64,000 nucleotides of DNA, taken from assembly GCF_031679605.1 (NCBI RefSeq), contig NZ_CP117522.1, positions 3,906,001 to 3,970,000 of the forward strand, given 5' to 3'. Source of the DNA: Streptomyces luomodiensis. GTDB lineage: Bacteria; Actinomycetota; Actinomycetes; Streptomycetales; Streptomycetaceae. A model generated the notes under the pieces. It was not told where the DNA came from, made no database searches, and was given only the letters and a program-made list of their open reading frames with translations. Below, in pieces: positions 23,711-30,998 of this stretch (its first letter is position 1; each line of letters opens with the position of its first letter). A program made the translations under genes and the position numbers.

Positions 23711-24111
23711 GACTTCCCCTGCCGGGCGACAGTGACCTGGTTATGCGAATACCGGCCTGATTTCTCGTCACTTTCCTTGCCCCGAAATGCGGAGGCAGCA
23801 TGGTGCGAAAGACACGGCGACAGTAATTCGCACACAGCGACCGCGTCAACGCGGGGCGTGAGGTAAAGAGTTGACAAAAAAGCGTGCGGGGGTCCGTGGC
23901 GTCCGGTTGCGCCGTCGATGCGCCGGGCGTGCATGTCCACAAGTTACCGGTGAGTGCGCCGCCCGGACGTGGCGGGATTACGGACCGCAGTGGTTCGGCT
24001 CCGTTCGACCACGCGGAGTGGGGAGTGATGTCCGGTTGCTGCCAGCTTGTGCGTTACCCCCATTCGGGGGTGACCGCCGGTAACGGACGCAAACCGACCA
24101 GTGCGAGCCGG
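23711..24111. other. intergenic region without recognisable gene
   Basis: About 400 bp between regulator 3 and a small hypothetical gene. A TTGACA at 23871-23876 in an A-rich context could be a -35 element. GTTACCCCC-ATTC-GGGGGTGAC (24051-24073) could be a weak terminator for the minus-strand gene ending at 24112. I see no convincing ORF or RNA gene. Confidence 0.4.
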
Positions 24112-24507
24112 TTACTGCGGTCCGAAGCTGATCGGCCCGTGGAAGTCCCGGCCCTGGATGACCGGGCCGGTGATGCGGGCGTCGCCCGTGATGGAGTTGT
24201 GCACGGCGCCCTGCTCCTCGGCCGCCGCGCCGTGCGCACGCATCCAGGCGGCCAGGTCGCGGCCGAACTCCGGGTCCTGCCTGGCCCGTTCGACCAGCAG
24301 ATCGGCCAACTGGCGCAGCCGGGGCCCGTCGTCGTACGGAATCGCCACCGGCTCCGGCTCACCGGCCGGTTCGCCCTCGCCCCGCCGCAGCACCCGGCGG
24401 ACCAGCGTGCCGAAGGACTCCAGGGCCCGCCGCCCGGCCTCTCCGCCGGCCCCCGACGCCGCCGCGTTGACCGCCGCGACCAGCGCTCCCGTGGTCACCG
24501 GATCCAT
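24112..24507 (-). CDS. small actinobacterial hypothetical protein (GDARITGPVIQGRDFHG tail)
   Basis: Protein of 131 aa. The N-terminal helical half begins MDPVTTGALVAAVNAA and is followed by a charged linker. The C terminus NSITGDARITGPVIQGRDFH is a short beta-like repeat ending I-x-F-G. Small Streptomyces proteins with this ending are common and, from memory, are often encoded near NTPases or effector-type genes, but I cannot assign a function. It is transcribed away from the HATPase gene 49 bp upstream on the same strand, so the two may be co-transcribed. Confidence 0.6.
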   Translation of the reverse strand: MDPVTTGALVAAVNAAASGAGGEAGRRALESFGTLVRRVLRRGEGEPAGEPEPVAIPYDDGPRLRQLADLLVERARQDPEFGRDLAAWMRAHGAAAEEQGAVHNSITGDARITGPVIQGRDFHGPISFGPQ

Positions 24508-24556
24508 GGTCCGCCCCCTGCCCTCGATCGGGCCACCACGCTACCGGCGCCCCCGG

Positions 24557-24958
24557 TCACGGTTCCACCGCTTCCGCGCGGAGGGTGAACCAGACGGTCT
24601 TGCCCGTCGGGGTGAGATCCGTGCCCCATGCGTCGGCGGTCTTGCTGAGCAGGAACATCCCCCGGCCGCTCTCGGAGAGGAAATCCGGCTCCTTGACGAC
24701 CGGCAGCGCGGACTCGGTGTCGCTGACCGCCGCCTGGATGCCGTCCGGAAGGTTCTCGAGGATGAGGACGCATTCGGGAGAGGACGCGTGCTTGTGGACG
24801 TTGGACAGCAGCTCGGTCACGCACATACCCGCCGCGCTGATCAGCTCCTCACGCCCCCACAGCCGAAGTCGCGCCGCCACGGCGCGGCGTACGTCGGCGA
24901 GTGTCTGCGGATGGGCGCGAAGGCGCAGTTCGTATCGCTGCGAGATGTTCTCAGCCAT
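24557..24958 (-). CDS. ATP-binding protein, anti-sigma-factor-like (HATPase_c_2)
   Basis: Protein of 133 aa. The N box is CVTELLSNVHKHA, the G box is SESGRGMFLLSKTADAWG, and it ends KTVWFTLR. These are the GHKL-kinase motifs of SpoIIAB/RsbW-like proteins, which bind ATP and phosphorylate or sequester a regulator. It is divergent, by 154 bp, from an XRE-DUF5753 regulator and a DUF397 protein, the three-part WhiJ/AbaA-like layout common in Streptomyces development loci. A likely role is modulating that regulator. Confidence 0.82.
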   Translation of the reverse strand: MAENISQRYELRLRAHPQTLADVRRAVAARLRLWGREELISAAGMCVTELLSNVHKHASSPECVLILENLPDGIQAAVSDTESALPVVKEPDFLSESGRGMFLLSKTADAWGTDLTPTGKTVWFTLRAEAVEP

Positions 24959-25112
24959 GTGGTCCGGGGCCCCTCCAAAGCACGGCGCGCTGCCGTGTCC
25001 CCTAGCGATCCTGGCCTATGGGGCGTCCCACTCGCAATGTTTCGACCCAGTCACCCAAGACTGGCATATGCCTGGCTGGTAGGCGTAGTTGGCAATACGA
25101 CAGACTGGCGAC

Positions 25113-25997
25113 ATGTCCTACTACCCAGTGCCCACCGTTCGACGCAGGCGCCTGGGCTCCACGCTGCGGAAGCTGCGCACGGACGCGGGGATGACACTGG
25201 ACGCGGCGGCCGCGGCGCTCAACGCGGCCACGAACGGGTCGGCCGACGCCCGCCACTGGACCGCGCCGAAGCTCTCCCGGATCGAGAACGCCAACGCCAC
25301 GATCCGGGCCACCGAAGTCGAAACCCTGCTGAGGGCCTACGCCGTCACCGACCCCACCACCCGTATCGCCCTGGAGGGGCTGGCCAAGGACGCGGGAAAA
25401 CGCGGCTGGTGGCAGACCTACCGTGGGGTTGTCGCACCCGCCTACGCCGACTACATCTCGCTGGAGAGCGACGCGGAGAGCGTCCGCGACTACGCCCCGC
25501 TGATCGTCCCCGGTCTGCTCCAGACGCCGGACTACGCCCGCGAGACCATCGCGGCGAACGCCATGGCCCGCACCGCCGCCGAGGTCGACGCCCTCGCCGA
25601 GGTCCGCCTGGCCCGCCAGGCCGTCCTCACCCGCCCGGCCCGGCCGCTGCGACTGTGGGCCGTCATCCACGAGGCGGCACTGCGCCGCCGGTTCACCGGC
25701 CGGCCCGGCATCATGACCGCCCAGCTGCGGCGGCTGCTGGACGTGGCCGAGTGGCCCACGGTCACGCTTCAGGTGATGCCGATCGACGCGGCGCCCAACC
25801 CCGGGGACTCAGGCGCGTTCACACTCGTGGCCTTCCCGGGTCCGATGCCGGATGTGGTCACCCAGGAGAACCTGCGCGGCCCCTCGTACGTCGAAGGAGT
25901 GGATGACGTCAACGTCTTCGCCGACGCCTTCGGCCATATCGTGAACTGCGCGCTGTCCACGGATGCGACGAAGGCCCTCATCGCTGATCTGGTATGA
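25113..25997 (+). CDS. XRE-family transcriptional regulator with DUF5753 domain (WhiJ-like)
   Basis: Protein of 294 aa. The N-terminal HTH (LGSTLRKLRTDAGMTLDAAA; LSRIENANATI) is followed by the DUF5753 sensor domain with its hallmark PLIVPGLLQTPDYARETI and a C-terminal FTLVAFPGP region. WhiJ-like proteins repress developmental genes together with a DUF397 partner. The ATG at 25113 is chosen over an upstream TTG because the HTH begins about 15 residues later. It is followed 18 bp downstream by the DUF397 gene. Confidence 0.88.
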   Translation: MSYYPVPTVRRRRLGSTLRKLRTDAGMTLDAAAAALNAATNGSADARHWTAPKLSRIENANATIRATEVETLLRAYAVTDPTTRIALEGLAKDAGKRGWWQTYRGVVAPAYADYISLESDAESVRDYAPLIVPGLLQTPDYARETIAANAMARTAAEVDALAEVRLARQAVLTRPARPLRLWAVIHEAALRRRFTGRPGIMTAQLRRLLDVAEWPTVTLQVMPIDAAPNPGDSGAFTLVAFPGPMPDVVTQENLRGPSYVEGVDDVNVFADAFGHIVNCALSTDATKALIADLV

Positions 25998-26015
25998 GAA
26001 AGAGGGCCCCCACAT

Positions 26016-26240
26016 ATGAACACCTCTGACATGAACGCGTTAACAATGACCGCCCACCGCCGCCCCCACTGGCGCAAGTCCTCGTACTCCGCGGGCGAGG
26101 GCCAGTGCGTCGAGGTCGCCGCCGTCGGCGGCCGGGTCCGGCTACGGGAGAGCGACGACCCCGGCACCGTCCTGACCACCGTGCCGGCGGTTCTGGCCGC
26201 CTTCGTCAGCGGCGCGAAGGCGGGCGCGTTCGACGTCTGA
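26016..26240 (+). CDS. DUF397 domain protein
   Basis: Protein of 74 aa with the defining WRKSSYSAGEGQCVEVA motif followed by a hydrophobic C-terminal half with VLTTVPAVLAAFVSG. GAAAGAGGG lies upstream of the ATG. DUF397 proteins (BldB/WhiJ-associated) work with the adjacent DUF5753 regulator. It has a single copy of the motif, unlike the second DUF397 gene at 29831. Confidence 0.88.
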   Translation: MNTSDMNALTMTAHRRPHWRKSSYSAGEGQCVEVAAVGGRVRLRESDDPGTVLTTVPAVLAAFVSGAKAGAFDV

Positions 26241-26252
26241 TCGGGCGACGAG

Positions 26253-26284
26253 GGTGTGGTGCCGCCCTGGGGCGGCACCACACC
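26253..26284. terminator. strong hairpin between DUF397 gene and LPMO gene
   Basis: Perfect 14-bp stem, GGTGTGGTGCCGCC paired with GGCGGCACCACACC, with a 4-nt loop, between two convergent genes. It can terminate in both directions. Confidence 0.85.
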
Positions 26285-26301
26285 AGCGCTGTCGGTGACC
26301 G

Positions 26302-26895
26302 TCAGAACTGGACGTCCGAGCAGGCGTAGAAGGCGTTCGAGGTGTCCGCGACGGTCCACACGGCGAGGATGACGTGTCTGCCGGTCTTACCGCTCGGGAG
26401 GGTGCCCGAGTGGGAGAACGTGAGCGGCGGACGCTGGCCGTTGTACGGGACGGTCAGGAAGGGCTGCGACTCCAGGTTGGCCCGGGTGATCTTGGAGCTG
26501 GGGTTCCAGCCGTTCTTGGTGATGTAGTACTTGAAGTCCGTGGTCGCGTGGGAGACCGTGAACTTCCAGTTGAAGGTGTAGTTCGCCCCGGCGGTCAGCT
26601 TGGTCGCGGGCCAGCTGCCGCCCCGCGGGTCGTCCAGCTGGGCGAACCGGCTGTTGCCGCCCGCGCAGATGGTGCCGTCCGCGGGACCGCCCGAGGGGAA
26701 GCCCTTCGGCCCCTCGACGCTCTGGGGCTCGTACTGGACCTCGCCGCAGCCCGTCACCGTGCCGTTGGCGCACAGCTTCTGGCGGCTGATGGGTGTGTCG
26801 GTGTAGCCGTGTCCGGACGCGCTGCCGCCCGTGGCGAGGACGGAGATGGCCGCGAGACCGATGCCGATGACGGCGGCGCTGATCTTCTTGCGCAT
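26302..26895 (-). CDS. lytic polysaccharide monooxygenase, AA10 family (chitin-type), secreted
   Basis: Protein of 197 aa. The Sec signal peptide is cleaved after SASG so that the mature chain starts with His (HGYTDTPISR), the first residue of the copper histidine brace; the second brace His is in FTVSHATTDF. It is single-domain, with paired cysteines in KLCANGTVTGCG. It oxidatively cleaves chitin or cellulose outside the cell. The upstream dre-like site (26942-26957) suggests DasR/GlcNAc control, favouring chitin as substrate. GGAGCG precedes the ATG. Confidence 0.93.
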   Translation of the reverse strand: MRKKISAAVIGIGLAAISVLATGGSASGHGYTDTPISRQKLCANGTVTGCGEVQYEPQSVEGPKGFPSGGPADGTICAGGNSRFAQLDDPRGGSWPATKLTAGANYTFNWKFTVSHATTDFKYYITKNGWNPSSKITRANLESQPFLTVPYNGQRPPLTFSHSGTLPSGKTGRHVILAVWTVADTSNAFYACSDVQF

Positions 26896-26941
26896 GCTTC
26901 GCTCCTGAAGACGTGGGGAGTGCTTCGACGAGCCGTGCACG

Positions 26942-26957
26942 GCGGTCTAGACCAGCT
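26942..26957. promoter_or_regulatory. dre site (DasR operator) upstream of the LPMO gene
   Basis: GCGGTCTAGACCAGCT, read on the minus strand AGCTGGTCTAGACCGC, matches the DasR consensus core TGGTCTAGACCA with one mismatch. It lies about 47-62 bp upstream of the LPMO start, a normal operator position. Confidence 0.75.
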
Positions 26958-27061
26958 TTGAGAGTAGCCAGGACAGAATGGTCATGTCCATACCAATGTC
27001 GCGCGGCTTGTATCCGGTCCGGGGCACCCTTCGGGGTCGGGTAGGATTTCCACGTCAGCAG

Positions 27062-27135
27062 GCGCCGCTAGCTCAGTTGGTTAGAGCAGCTGACTCTTAA
27101 TCAGCGGGTCCGGGGTTCGAGTCCCTGGCGGCGCA
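27062..27135 (+). tRNA. tRNA-Lys (anticodon CTT)
   Basis: Complete 74-nt cloverleaf: acceptor stem GCGCCGC/GCGGCGC, D stem GCTC/GAGC, anticodon stem GCTGA/TCAGC with loop CTCTTAA (anticodon CTT), T arm CGGGG-TTCGAGT-CCCTG, discriminator A. CCA is not encoded. No integrase or repeated 3' end is seen nearby. Confidence 0.97.
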
Positions 27136-27235
27136 CTTGGTTCACGCCACTGACCGGGCTTCCCGGTTTCCGAGAAGCCCCAGTCGCTTTTCCGCGCACT
27201 TTCCCGGCCGCCCCAACGGCGGCCCGGAACGGCCG

Positions 27236-27268
27236 GGAGCCCCGGCGCGTCGAACGCGCCGGGGCTCC
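27236..27268. terminator. hairpin downstream of the choice-of-anchor gene
   Basis: Perfect 14-bp GC stem (GGAGCCCCGGCGCG with CGCGCCGGGGCTCC) around a 5-nt loop, 17 bp past the 3' end of the minus-strand gene. It may also terminate read-through from tRNA-Lys. Confidence 0.85.
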
Positions 27269-27284
27269 TCTTATCTCTCCGTGC

Positions 27285-27881
27285 TCAGTCGCAGGAGGGG
27301 CAGGGCGTGCAGGCGCGGACCGTAACGTCGTCGATGACTGGTCCGTAGGCGGTGTTCTGCGTGCTGGCGAACGCCAGCGTCGTGGAGGTGCCACGGGCCA
27401 CGAAGACCACCTCCCGGGTCACATAGCCCATGTTCGTCACGGTCTTGCCCGTGACGTCGAAGCTGAAGTCCTGGAAGTTCTGCCCGTCCACCAGCACCTT
27501 CCCGGTCCGCACGGCCGGGCCGCCCCCCGGGTTGCCGGCCAGGGAGTACGTCACCACGTACCGCTTCCCCGGCACCGTCGTGAAGGTCTGCGCCACGGTG
27601 CCGGCGGTGCCGCCGTTGAGGTCCACGGACTGGTCCCCCTCGGCCGCCTGCCAGTAGCCGGCCCCGATGTGGTCCACGTTTCCGGCCGTGACCTTCCACG
27701 GCCCGATGGTCCCCCCGGTCCCCACGTTCGTGAACGTGTTGGCCGCCACCCTGGGCGTTTCGAAGCTGCCGTCGTCGAAACGGCTGAGGCTGACGGCGGC
27801 GGCCGAGGCGGCGCCGATCCCCGTACCGGCCAGCACGCCCGCGACGGCGACCGATGCGACAAAGATGCGAATAGGCGACAA
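27285..27881 (-). CDS. secreted choice-of-anchor/DUF642-type protein
   Basis: Protein of 198 aa. A signal peptide (FVASVAVAGVLAGTGIGAASA) precedes a jelly-roll-like domain with RFDDGSFETP near its start, TIGPWKVTAGNVDHIG, and a C-terminal GPVIDDVTV motif typical of choice-of-anchor C/DUF642 proteins; it ends in a Cys-rich CTPCPSCD. The TTG start at 27881 is chosen because GGAGGGGAAC lies immediately upstream and the signal peptide follows at once. The family is thought to bind carbohydrate; it may act at the cell surface. Confidence 0.78.
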   Translation of the reverse strand: MSPIRIFVASVAVAGVLAGTGIGAASAAAVSLSRFDDGSFETPRVAANTFTNVGTGGTIGPWKVTAGNVDHIGAGYWQAAEGDQSVDLNGGTAGTVAQTFTTVPGKRYVVTYSLAGNPGGGPAVRTGKVLVDGQNFQDFSFDVTGKTVTNMGYVTREVVFVARGTSTTLAFASTQNTAYGPVIDDVTVRACTPCPSCD

Positions 27882-28457
27882 GTTCCCCTCCAGTACGACA
27901 CAAGCGGCAATCAACCGATGTGACTGCGCAGCCGAATCTTCCGCACCGGGAGGGCACACGCCAGAGCCCGGCCCCCGGCGTACCGGGGTGCGGATGGGGG
28001 CGGGCGCCCGCGATGCGCTGGTGGCTCGCACCGGCCGCCCCTCCCTCCCTGGTGGGGTGCGGAGGTGCGGGGTGCGGGGGTGCTCGGCTCGGTCGGGTGC
28101 GGCTTTCGTCTCGCGCCTTCGGCGCAATTGAGCAGCGGCGGCGGGGGTGGGGGGCGCGGCACCGCCGCCGGGCGCCGGGCCCGTGGATGTGGGCGCCGGT
28201 GACGGCATCCGTGCTCGGGGGCCGGGGCCGTCGCCGGGCCGCCGGGCCCGTTTCCGGGGGGGGTGGGGTACCCCTCTGGAAGACGTTTGACAAATTAGTT
28301 GCGTTAGATCAAGCGTTTTGAAGGGGGGTACCCCGAGGGGTCGCACTCCGGAGCGGTCCGGGCCCCTCACACCGCCGAGCCGCCACGACCCCGGCACCCG
28401 GCGGCCCGGCGGCCGGCGACGCGACCCGCGCCCCCCACCCCCGACCCATGCTCAAAG
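27882..28457. other. gene-free region with an AT-rich block between two GGGGTACCCC palindromes
   Basis: About 575 bp with no credible gene. Identical 10-bp palindromes GGGGTACCCC at 28265-28274 and 28325-28334 flank ~50 bp of AT-rich DNA, including TTGACA (28287-28292), in an otherwise extremely GC-rich stretch. It is probably a promoter or operator for the flanking genes. The remainder, 27925-28260, is G-rich and low complexity. Confidence 0.45.
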
Positions 28458-28892
28458 TCACCTCGCCTCGGTGATCCGTGCCCATACGGTCTTGCCGGGG
28501 CCCCGTCGCTCCCGGATGCCCCAGCGGTCCGCCAGCGCCTCGACCAGCAGCAGGCCCCGCCCCTCCTCGTCCTCCGACGTGGGCGCCTTCGGCACCGGGC
28601 ACTTCTCGTGGGTGTCGCTCACCTCGATCTCCAGGACGCCGCGCCGCTCGTCGTACGTCAGCCGCACCGCGAAGTCCCGCCCCGGTACGCGGCCGTGCAG
28701 CACGGCGTTGGCCGCCAGCTCGGCGACGACCAGGACCGCCGCGTCATGGCCGTCGCCCCCTGGCGACAGCCCCCACGCGGTGAGCTGGTGCACGGACAGC
28801 AGCCGGGCGAGCCGGGCACCGCGCCGGGTGGCGGAGAATCGCTGCGCGAACGTACGTACGGTGACAGGCACTTGGCCCTGTGGTGCGCTCAT
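28458..28892 (-). CDS. ATP-binding protein, anti-sigma-factor-like (HATPase_c_2)
   Basis: Protein of 144 aa with the GHKL motifs VVAELAANAVLHG (N box) and EDEEGRGLLLVEALADRWG (G box), ending KTVWARITEA. It belongs to the same family as the protein at 24557 but is clearly divergent in sequence. It is divergent from the second XRE-DUF5753/DUF397 pair, repeating the layout of the first module. It likely modulates that regulator or a sigma/anti-sigma partner. Confidence 0.82.
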   Translation of the reverse strand: MSAPQGQVPVTVRTFAQRFSATRRGARLARLLSVHQLTAWGLSPGGDGHDAAVLVVAELAANAVLHGRVPGRDFAVRLTYDERRGVLEIEVSDTHEKCPVPKAPTSEDEEGRGLLLVEALADRWGIRERRGPGKTVWARITEAR

Positions 28893-29006
28893 GGCGGAAG
28901 CGTCCCGGCCACGCGGCGGCCACTGCCAGGCACGACACCCACCCAGTTTCGCTTGTACCAGTTCACGGGGTGGACTGGCCCGGTCACCGCCCGTGACGAT
29001 AAGGGG

Positions 29007-29834
29007 ATGACAAAGGACAGCGAACCGGAAACGTCGGAGAGCCTCAAGACCTTTGGCGCGGTACTGAAAGCACTACGGGACGAGGCGGGGCTGACCCAGG
29101 AGCAGTTCGCGCCACGCGTCCGGTACTCGGCGACGTACGTCGCGAAGATGGAACAGGGCAGGCGCTTCCCACCGAAGGAGTTGATCCCGCGCACGGAGGA
29201 GGTCCTGGGCGCCCCGGCCGCGAGGGTTCTGGGCGCGGCGTACCGCACGTTGACGCGGAAGGTGGGGCTCGCCTCGTGGTTCTTACGGTGGGCGGGGATC
29301 GAGGAGGAGGCGGTCACGCTCCTGACGTATGAGTGCGCGGTCATCCCGGGCCTGCTCCAGCCCGAGCCCTACATCCGCGCGGTTTTCGACCGCTACCTCC
29401 CGCACATCTCGGAGGAGCAGTACGAGCAACAGGTGGTCGCGCGCCTGGCAAGACAGCGGCTGCTCAAGGATCGACCGAACACCGCATTCTGCTTCATCGT
29501 CGAACAGGCTCTGCTGGAGCGGTACTTCGGCGGACGAGAGGTCACCGCTGCCCTGCTCGACCACCTGCTTGAGCAGCAGTGCCGCCGGAACGTGGAGATC
29601 CAGATCATGCCGCTGCGGCAGGAGGACCACTCCGGCTTCGAAGGGCCCATGTGCCTTGCGGAAACGGCTGATCACCGGTGGGTCGGCTATATCGAAGCAC
29701 ACGACAGCAGCGTCCTGATCACCGAGCCAAAAGCCGTCAGTGCGATGTGTCAGCGCTATGGCAAACTGCGCTCACAGGCTCTGAGCCCTCAGGACACCAC
29801 GAGCCTGCTGGAGCAGATGCGAGGAGCGCTATGA
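29007..29834 (+). CDS. XRE-family transcriptional regulator with DUF5753 domain
   Basis: Protein of 275 aa. The HTH is LKALRDEAGLTQEQFAPRVRYSATYVAKMEQG; the DUF5753 domain follows with AVIPGLLQPEPYIRAVFDRYLP and IQIMPLRQEDHSGFEGPM. It belongs to the WhiJ-like family. The ATG at 29007 lies directly after AAGGGG, so initiation may be weak. The stop overlaps the DUF397 start (ATGA), so the pair is translationally coupled. Confidence 0.88.
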   Translation: MTKDSEPETSESLKTFGAVLKALRDEAGLTQEQFAPRVRYSATYVAKMEQGRRFPPKELIPRTEEVLGAPAARVLGAAYRTLTRKVGLASWFLRWAGIEEEAVTLLTYECAVIPGLLQPEPYIRAVFDRYLPHISEEQYEQQVVARLARQRLLKDRPNTAFCFIVEQALLERYFGGREVTAALLDHLLEQQCRRNVEIQIMPLRQEDHSGFEGPMCLAETADHRWVGYIEAHDSSVLITEPKAVSAMCQRYGKLRSQALSPQDTTSLLEQMRGAL

Positions 29835-30151
29835 GCAGCAGCACCACCGGCTTGAAGTGGTTCAAGAGCAGCTACAGCGGCGGCGGGGGCGGCAACTGCG
29901 TCGAGGTCGCGTTCACCCAGCTCGACTGGTCCAAGAGCAGCTACAGCGGCGGCGGGGGAGACAACTGCGTCGAGGTCGCATTCACCGAGCCCGGCTGGTC
30001 CAAAAGCAGCTACAGCGGAAGCGGGGGCGGCAACTGCGTCGAGGTCGCCATACGCACCACCGCCGTCCACATCCGCGACTCCAAAACTCCCCAGGGCGGT
30101 CGGCTGACCGTCACCCCCGCCGCCTGGGCCGCCTTCCTCGCGCACCTCTGA
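29831..30151 (+). CDS. DUF397 protein with the signature motif triplicated
   Basis: Protein of 106 aa. The DUF397 motif occurs three times in tandem, as WFKSSYSGGGGGNCVEVAF, WSKSSYSGGGGDNCVEVAF and WSKSSYSGSGGGNCVEVAI, each 23 residues (69 bp) apart, followed by one copy of the C-terminal half (VHIRDSKTPQGGRLTV). Ordinary DUF397 proteins are 60-75 aa with one motif. The DNA copies are highly similar, so the triplication is recent. It is translationally coupled to the XRE regulator upstream. Confidence 0.9.
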   Translation: MSSSTTGLKWFKSSYSGGGGGNCVEVAFTQLDWSKSSYSGGGGDNCVEVAFTEPGWSKSSYSGSGGGNCVEVAIRTTAVHIRDSKTPQGGRLTVTPAAWAAFLAHL

Positions 30152-30196
30152 TCGTCGCGCGCCGCCGCCGCTAAGCTGTTCGGATCGGAGGTGGCG

Positions 30197-30880
30197 GTGG
30201 CGGCGGCGCACATTCAGGAACGCATCAAGCGGCTGATCATCGACCAGCGGCTCCCCTCGGGCGCTCCGCTGCCCACCGAGACCGAGCTGATGGAGCTGCT
30301 CGGCGTCAGCCGTAACTCCGTGCGCGAGGCGCTCAAGGCGTTGCAGGCGATGGGGATCGTGGAGATCCGGCACGGCTTCGGGACGTACGTCGGGGCCATG
30401 TCGATGGCGCCGATGATCGAGGGGCTGACCTTCCGTACCGTCGCCGGGCACTACCGGGGCGAGGACAGCCTGCTCCAGCTCCTGGAGTTGCGCGAGGCCG
30501 TCGAGACGGGGCTGATCGCGCGGCTGGCCGGGCGGATACCGGAGGCGGATCTCGCCGAGCTGGAGGCGGTGGTCCGGCGGATGGAGGCGGAGGCGGCGAA
30601 GGGGGCCGTACGGGCCGAGACCGACCGGGCGTTTCACGCCGCGCTCTACGGGAGCCTGGACAACACGCTGCTGAGCGAGGTGCTGGAGGCGTTCTGGGAC
30701 GCCTTCCACCGGGTGCGTACCGACCTCGTGGACGTGCCCACCGATCCGAGGGTCACCTGCGAGCAGCACCGGGAGATCCTGGAGGCGGTGCGTTCGGGGG
30801 ACGCGCTGCGGGCCGAGGAGGCCGTCCGGGACCACTTCGGGAACATCCGCGAACGACTGCGTTCGGCGCATCGCGAATAG
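30197..30880 (+). CDS. FadR/GntR-family transcriptional regulator (FCD domain)
   Basis: Protein of 227 aa. The N-terminal winged HTH (PLPTETELMELLGVSRNSVREALKAL; GFGTYVG) is followed by the all-helical FCD ligand domain with LELREAVETGLIARLAG and a metal-type His in CEQHREILEAV. GGAGGT precedes the GTG at 30197; an in-frame GTG two codons upstream is possible. The family responds to organic acids or sugar acids. It precedes glxA by 118 bp but a regulatory link is not shown. Confidence 0.85.
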   Translation: MAAAHIQERIKRLIIDQRLPSGAPLPTETELMELLGVSRNSVREALKALQAMGIVEIRHGFGTYVGAMSMAPMIEGLTFRTVAGHYRGEDSLLQLLELREAVETGLIARLAGRIPEADLAELEAVVRRMEAEAAKGAVRAETDRAFHAALYGSLDNTLLSEVLEAFWDAFHRVRTDLVDVPTDPRVTCEQHREILEAVRSGDALRAEEAVRDHFGNIRERLRSAHRE

Positions 30881-30998
30881 CCCGAGCCCACGCCTCGTCC
30901 CGGCCTTCTTCGGCGGGTCGCTCGCCTCTTTCTCCTGGTTCGTCCACAGTCGTCCATGGATGACCGATTCCGCAGCCGGCCCTGGGGGACGATAAGAA

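Noticed and set aside
27062..27135. tRNA-Lys as an integration site for a mobile island carrying the PKS cluster
   Set aside because: No integrase, excisionase or repeated tRNA 3' end was seen within the window, and conserved genes lie on both sides.
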